From Euryarchaeota archaeon RBG_13_57_23 (lineage in GTDB: Archaea; Thermoplasmatota; Thermoplasmata; UBA10834): 10,075 bases of DNA. Of the stretch, positions 6,620-10,075 are shown in pieces; positions within the stretch are counted from its first letter, which is position 1, and each line of letters starts with the position of its first letter. The notes under the pieces are model-generated. The model was given only the letters and a program-made list of their open reading frames with translations. It was not told the origin of the DNA and did no database searches. Both the position numbers and the translations under genes were made by a program. Location of the stretch: positions 1 to 10,075 of the forward strand of contig MGVW01000051.1 in assembly GCA_001800675.1 (NCBI GenBank), in the 5' to 3' direction.

Positions 6620-7501
6620 ATGAAGATGACTCCCGAGTGCATTCCGTGCCTCATCGGGCGAGTCCTTTTCGAGAGCCTTGAGGTGGACGATGCGAAGGCG
6701 GTTCCCGCAGTGAGGAACGCGTCGATGATGCTCGGAGAACTCTTCGACCACGGAGTGTGCTCTGCAACTGTCGCGACCGAGGTGCACAGGGAGACCTACA
6801 GGATCCTAGGCGACAACGACCCATACGCATCCCTGAAGATGCTGAGCAACGAAGTAGCGCTGGAACTGTATCCATTCGCCAAGCGCTTGGTCGAGCGGTC
6901 GAGAGACAGGCTGAGGACGAGTTTCCTCTGTGCCATCGTGGGGAATATCCTCGATTTCGGGATAGGCACAGGATACGACAATCCGGTCAAGCTCAAGAAA
7001 GAATACAGGAATCTGGTGAAGGAAGGACTGGGTCACGACGACACCACGAAGATCAAGAACCTGCTGAAGAAGGCGGACAGAGTCATCTATCTGGCCGACA
7101 ACTGCGGCGAGATAGTCTTCGACAGGTTGGCATTGAAGGAGATCAAGCGTTTCGGAGTCGACCTCACGCTCGTAGTGAAGGAGGAGCCCATCCTGACAGA
7201 TGCGACCCTTAGCGACATCGAGGGGTTGGGGATGGAGGACATCGTCGACAGAATCGAGGTATCTCCCGGATTCGCTGTAGGGATTGACCTGGACTCGTTG
7301 AAGGGGCCGTTCGGAAGAACCCTGAGGAGCGCTGACCTCGTGATCGCTAAGGGGATGGCCAACTTCGAGGCCTTGTCCGAGACTGACATCGCCCCGATCG
7401 CATACCTGCTGAGGACCAAGTGCCATCCGGTCGCGAACGCCATGGGACTCAGGAAGGACATCAACGCTGTGAAACTGTTCGAGAAGAGGAAGAGAAAGTG
7501 A
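6620..7501 (+). CDS. DUF89 family protein (ARMT1-like, metal-dependent phosphatase)
   Basis: The 293-residue protein matches the archaeal branch of DUF89. Members studied elsewhere are metal-dependent phosphatases proposed to remove damaged or unwanted phosphometabolites. The N-terminus has the branch-typical cysteine pair CIPC (Cys7, Cys10). The metal-site motif DNCGEIVFD (160-168) supplies Asp160 and Asn161. Asp194 in PILTDAT (190-196) is another expected ligand. KGMANFEALSE (244-254) corresponds to the family's KGxxNFE loop. The first 110 residues are mostly helical, as in the family. The substrate cannot be read from sequence. The ATG fits the TATA box upstream, and no other in-frame start fits better. 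Its TGA overlaps the GTG of the following gene, so the two are translated in a coupled way. The tail is basic (FEKRKRK). Confidence 0.88.
   Translation: MKMTPECIPCLIGRVLFESLEVDDAKAVPAVRNASMMLGELFDHGVCSATVATEVHRETYRILGDNDPYASLKMLSNEVALELYPFAKRLVERSRDRLRTSFLCAIVGNILDFGIGTGYDNPVKLKKEYRNLVKEGLGHDDTTKIKNLLKKADRVIYLADNCGEIVFDRLALKEIKRFGVDLTLVVKEEPILTDATLSDIEGLGMEDIVDRIEVSPGFAVGIDLDSLKGPFGRTLRSADLVIAKGMANFEALSETDIAPIAYLLRTKCHPVANAMGLRKDINAVKLFEKRKRK
7486..7490 (+). promoter_or_regulatory. Shine-Dalgarno site that supports the GTG start of the epimerase gene
   Basis: GAGGA lies 7 bases before the GTG at 7498, inside the end of the DUF89 gene. It supports this GTG over the upstream ATG at 7420, which would lie deep in the preceding gene. 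Confidence 0.55.
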
Positions 7502-8556
7502 TAGACTCCGTCGAGTTCAGAACCTTCGTCAATAAACGGACCAGCACGTTCACGATCGCCACAGGTTCTTCCAGCTCCGAGGAAAACGTGATAGTCAAGG
7601 TGGTCTCAGGAGACGAGTTCGGGGTCGGGAACGCAAATCCGACCGACGTCACAAAAGAGACGGTCAAATCCATCGAGGACTTTCTATCGTGGGTCCCGAA
7701 GAAGATAGTCGGCACCGACGAGAACGAGCCTGAGAAACTTCATCAAAGACTTGACTCGATCGCAGAGGGCAACACGGCTGCCAAGGCTGCGGTCGACATA
7801 GCCATCTTCGACCTTCTGGCCAAACGCTGCAAACAGCCTCTCTGGAAGTTCCTCGGAGGGGAACGCGACAAGATGCTCACTGACATGACCATCGGTATCG
7901 CGTCCAAGGAGGTCACTGTCGAGCGGGCGATCAAGCACACGCGCTCCGGTTTCAGGGCGCTCAAGATCAAGGTCGGATTAGACCTCGCGGAGGACATCAA
8001 GAGGGTCGCAGCCGTCAGAGATGCGGTCGGCGAGAGGGTGGAGCTCAGGGTGGACGCCAATCAAGGATACTCCGTCGACCAGGCGATCAAGTTCTGCGAG
8101 GAGATGCATGCGCTGGGCGTTGTCGTGGTGGAGCAGCCTGTCAAAGCGGAGGACTACAAGGGCCTGAAGAAGGTGACCGAAGCGAGCGACGTCCCAATCA
8201 TGGCCGATGAATGTGTCAAGTCGGTCTTCGACGCACGCAAGGTCGCCCGCGAGGGCATCGCGGACATGATCAATATCAAGCTCATGAAGAGCGCAGGGAT
8301 CTGCGACGCCATCATGATCAACAGGTTCGCAGAGGCAGCGGATATGAAGACGATGGTCGGATGCATGGGAGAGATTCAAGTCTCCATAGCAGCGGGTCTT
8401 CACTTCGCGTTAAGTTCGAATAACGTGGCCTTTGCGGATCTCGACTCGCACTTCAACATAGTAGACGATCCATCATCGGGTCTACAGTTCGAGGATGGCT
8501 ATCTCATCACGCCCAAGCGGCCCGGCCTCGGAATCAAGACTCCGCTGGACGATTAG
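7498..8556 (+). CDS. Enolase-superfamily protein, dipeptide-epimerase-like (MLE subgroup)
   Basis: The 352-residue protein has the muconate-lactonizing subgroup layout: an alpha/beta capping domain (about 1-120) and a (beta/alpha)7-beta barrel. Catalytic lysines sit in KIKVG (156-160; Lys156 and Lys158) and NIKLMKSAG (259-267; Lys261). The Mg2+ ligands are Asp186 (VDANQGY), Glu212 (VEQPV) and Asp237 (ADE). The DLD motif (314-316) near the C-terminus is the feature that binds the substrate ammonium group in dipeptide epimerases such as L-Ala-D/L-Glu epimerase, and favours that class over muconate or succinylbenzoate enzymes. Substrate choice cannot be read safely. Bacterial relatives recycle peptidoglycan peptides, but most archaea lack that polymer. 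The GTG at 7498 gives a typical N-terminus (MIDSVEFRTF) and overlaps the DUF89 stop as GTGA. The stop codon overlaps that of the convergent minus-strand gene. Confidence 0.88.
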   Translation: MIDSVEFRTFVNKRTSTFTIATGSSSSEENVIVKVVSGDEFGVGNANPTDVTKETVKSIEDFLSWVPKKIVGTDENEPEKLHQRLDSIAEGNTAAKAAVDIAIFDLLAKRCKQPLWKFLGGERDKMLTDMTIGIASKEVTVERAIKHTRSGFRALKIKVGLDLAEDIKRVAAVRDAVGERVELRVDANQGYSVDQAIKFCEEMHALGVVVVEQPVKAEDYKGLKKVTEASDVPIMADECVKSVFDARKVAREGIADMINIKLMKSAGICDAIMINRFAEAADMKTMVGCMGEIQVSIAAGLHFALSSNNVAFADLDSHFNIVDDPSSGLQFEDGYLITPKRPGLGIKTPLDD

Positions 8557-9305
8557 CGGCAACCCAGCGCCCTTAGAGCGGCCCTGCAAGCGGTCATGCT
8601 GGCTCTCCTCACCTTCGGACTATCGAAATCTGGAACCCATCTGTCCCCGAAAAGCTCGTCTGAGATGACCACCAAAGGCGCGAACTCAGCCGACCTGTAC
8701 ATCGCGATTGCCATTAGACCCGTGGATTCCATGTCAACCGCCATGATTCCCTTTTTCGCATACTTCAGAATCTTTCCCCTGGTCTCCCGATACGCCGCAT
8801 CTGTGGACCATATGCCACCTCTATGGAAGTGTCTTCGACCGAGAGATTCGCAGAGTCTCGTGACGAGCATATCCGATGCCCTCACGCCGACCGATCCGGG
8901 GAGGTAATGGTAGGAAGTGCCCTCCTCACGGACTCCCCAGTCCGGCACCAGGATGTCGCCGACCCTGCATTCGTTGGACAGAGAACCAGCATATCCGAAC
9001 ATTACGATCTTCTTCACGCCGCTGGCAATGAGTGTCTCCATCAGCATCGCCGCCGCAGGAGCTCCGACCGATGAATGGTATGCCGCGATCCCGCGGCCTA
9101 TCCGCCCTTCGACCGAACCGTTGATCTCAGGCGCCATTCGTCTGTCCCCGAATTCCGGGCATTTGATCATGAACCCGTACATGTTGCCTATCATCGACAG
9201 GATCGCACAGTCGACCCCCAAATTCGTAGCCTGGAATGTTGTGCTTACGAATTCAGGTTCAGAGGTGAACCATGCGGGAACATCTCGCCCCTTCCTAGCA
9301 CCCAT
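8553..9305 (-). CDS. Nucleoside phosphorylase-fold protein (PNP/UDP family), substrate unknown
   Basis: The 250-residue protein has the NP-I fold signatures: HSSVGAPAAAMLMETL (78-93), the glycine loop FGYAGSL followed by RVGDILVPD (103-122), STDAAYRET (168-176), the nucleoside-binding AVDMEST (189-195) and VVISDELFG (212-220) with Asp216 where the base-binding Asp is expected. Typical members split purine nucleosides or uridine with phosphate. Here the Arg of the usual RxG(T/S) phosphate motif appears to be Met102, the following Ser/Thr appears to be Tyr105, and the N-terminal GDPxR motif is not seen. It may therefore be a hydrolase or use another substrate. I chose the ATG at 9305, which has AAGGTG 8 bases upstream; a TTG at 9311 would add two residues. 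The stop overlaps the epimerase stop by 4 bases. The gene diverges from the coiled-coil gene. Confidence 0.85.
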   Translation of the reverse strand: MGARKGRDVPAWFTSEPEFVSTTFQATNLGVDCAILSMIGNMYGFMIKCPEFGDRRMAPEINGSVEGRIGRGIAAYHSSVGAPAAAMLMETLIASGVKKIVMFGYAGSLSNECRVGDILVPDWGVREEGTSYHYLPGSVGVRASDMLVTRLCESLGRRHFHRGGIWSTDAAYRETRGKILKYAKKGIMAVDMESTGLMAIAMYRSAEFAPLVVISDELFGDRWVPDFDSPKVRRASMTACRAALRALGCR

Positions 9306-9313
9306 GAACAAGA

Positions 9314-9319
9314 CACCTT
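9314..9319 (-). promoter_or_regulatory. Shine-Dalgarno-like site before the phosphorylase-fold gene
   Basis: The minus strand reads AAGGTG, 8 bases before the ATG at 9305. It favours this ATG over the TTG at 9311, which would leave only 2 bases of spacing. Confidence 0.45.
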
Positions 9320-9326
9320 CTGCTCA

Positions 9327-9335
9327 GGATATGAA
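9327..9335 (-). promoter_or_regulatory. Weak TATA-like box for the phosphorylase-fold gene
   Basis: The minus strand reads TTCATATCC, centred about 26 bases before the ATG at 9305. The spacing suits a leaderless transcript, but the match to a TATA box is modest and the nearby AAGGTG argues for a leader from another promoter. Confidence 0.3.
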
Positions 9336-9394
9336 TCAATCGCTGAAATAGCGCAGCAACAACGGAGCCCGACTACGGAGATGGAAACAACACC

Positions 9395-9401
9395 CTTATA
9401 G
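9395..9401 (+). promoter_or_regulatory. TATA-like box for the coiled-coil gene
   Basis: CTTATAG lies in the 143-base divergent gap. A transcription start about 26 bases downstream, near 9424, would leave a leader of about 25 bases before the ATG at 9449, with only a weak GGTG as a possible ribosome site. Confidence 0.4.
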
Positions 9402-9448
9402 CCAAGCTCTTGTATGAGGGGCCAGTACAGCGAAACCGGTGTAGCAGA

Positions 9449-10075
9449 ATGCCGAAGAAGATCAGCGAGCTGCAGAGCGCGGAACTGAAGTTCAGGGCTC
9501 TGCTTAACAAGCGGGACGAGATCAACGAGCAGGCCGTACTTTTGAGGTCCGAGCGGGACTCACTCACCGAGCAGAAGAAGGTGCTCCAAGAACAGATGAG
9601 CGCGGCGAGGGACAAGCGTGATGCGTTCGTCGCCGAGATGCGGGTTCATAAGAAGAAGAGGGACGAGCTGCAAGCTAAGGCGAAGGAGCTCATCGCCTAC
9701 AAGCTGAAGATGAAGGGCAAGCCTCTCGGCAGCCTCAAGGACGAGATAAGGGTCCTCGAGTGGGAGGCGAAGGACATGGAGCGCAAGCAGCAGACGGTCC
9801 CATTGTCCATTCCTGAGGAGAGGGAGCTCCTGGACGAACTCAGGAAGAAGATAGCACAGGCTGCGGACCTGAAGAAGATACTCGCGGAACAGGAGAAGGT
9901 CCTGAAGGAGATCCGCGACGTTGACAAGAGCATAGATGCCCTCTTCAGGCAGGCTGACAAGGAGCATGACGAGGTCGTGCGGTTGTCAGAGGAGCAGCAC
10001 AAGGCGCACGAAGAGGCGTCCACTTTCATGAAGGAGATTGCGGCACTCAGGGCCAGCGCGGACAAGAAGCACGCC
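9449..10075 (+). CDS. Coiled-coil protein, COG1340 type (partial, runs off right edge)
   Basis: From the ATG at 9449 an open frame of 209 codons reaches the window edge with no stop. Nearly the whole sequence is charged heptad-like helix rich in Glu, Lys, Arg, Leu and Ala, so it should form long coiled coils. The first helix (1-80, beginning MPKKISELQSAELKFRALL) leads to a break at KMKGKPLGSL, then LEWEAKDMERKQQTVPLSIPEERELL (in part), which closely resembles the archaeal COG1340 signature 'E-L-E-x-x-Q-Q-T-x-P-L-S-x-x-E-E'. That family is uncharacterised; a distant likeness to the eukaryotic BFR1 protein has been noted. No signal peptide or membrane segment is seen, so it is probably cytoplasmic. 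Family members are commonly nearly 300 residues, so about a third is probably missing. The in-frame region upstream has no better start codon. Confidence 0.8.
   Translation, partial: MPKKISELQSAELKFRALLNKRDEINEQAVLLRSERDSLTEQKKVLQEQMSAARDKRDAFVAEMRVHKKKRDELQAKAKELIAYKLKMKGKPLGSLKDEIRVLEWEAKDMERKQQTVPLSIPEERELLDELRKKIAQAADLKKILAEQEKVLKEIRDVDKSIDALFRQADKEHDEVVRLSEEQHKAHEEASTFMKEIAALRASADKKHA

Noticed and set aside
7420..7497. An earlier ATG start for the epimerase-like gene
   Set aside because: The extra residues are read out of frame from the DUF89 gene and look random; the GTG at 7498 with GAGGA upstream gives a normal family N-terminus.
9341..9353. Small inverted repeat CGCT-GAAAT-AGCG in the divergent gap
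   Set aside because: A 4-base stem is expected by chance and no second copy is seen.
9414..9488. A 24-codon ORF before and overlapping the coiled-coil start
   Set aside because: Its ATG is only about 16 bases from the TATA-like box, so it is probably upstream of the transcript start.
9560..10065. Two overlapping minus-strand frames at the right end
   Set aside because: They mirror the coiled-coil gene: Leu/Ser-rich low-complexity translations from the antisense of GAG/AAG codons. The plus strand has the true gene.

Overview
The window reads as a gene-dense piece of an archaeal chromosome. The evidence is the gene content: both subunits of topoisomerase VI, a eukaryote-like DRG GTPase with a TGS domain, an archaeal-type carbamate kinase, an archaeal DUF89 protein and a COG1340-type coiled-coil protein. 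The promoters agree. TTTAT or TTTAAATA boxes lie about 27-30 bases before several start codons, as expected for leaderless archaeal transcripts, while internal operon genes carry GGAGG-like Shine-Dalgarno sites. The euryarchaeal side, possibly Thermoplasmatota, is likely because of the membrane protein with a C-terminal zinc ribbon and the long Ig-tailed Top6B. This placement is an inference. No rRNA, tRNA, CRISPR array, insertion sequence or other mobile element was seen, and there is no gene-free stretch longer than about 150 bases.

Layout, left to right: (1) the last 38 codons of an unidentified plus-strand gene end at 117. (2) Convergent to it is a minus-strand pair, carbamate kinase (start near 2267) followed after 4 bases by a DRG GTPase ending at 164. 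(3) An 84-base divergent promoter region separates this pair from a plus-strand membrane protein (2352-3365) with a sequon-rich outer loop and a cytoplasmic zinc ribbon. (4) The top6B-top6A operon (3470-6548) has an 11-base gene overlap and is preceded by its own promoter and a possible 20-codon leader ORF. (5) A two-gene operon (6620-8556) holds a DUF89 metal-dependent phosphatase-like protein and an enolase-superfamily dipeptide-epimerase-like protein, joined by a GTGA start/stop overlap. (6) A minus-strand nucleoside-phosphorylase-fold protein (8553-9305) overlaps the previous stop codon tail to tail. (7) After a second divergent promoter region, a coiled-coil protein starts at 9449 and runs off the right edge.

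How the genes work together: Top6B (ATPase, strand passage) and Top6A (DNA cleavage) form one A2B2 enzyme that relaxes and decatenates DNA. Carbamate kinase with DRG, and DUF89 with the epimerase, are pairs whose close spacing implies co-expression, but no shared pathway can be proved from sequence. I did not find an obvious new defence or mobile system. The points most worth a second look are the leader ORF before top6B, the phosphorylase-fold protein that appears to lack the phosphate-binding residues, the glycosylation-sequon-rich zinc-ribbon membrane protein, and the uncertain start of carbamate kinase.
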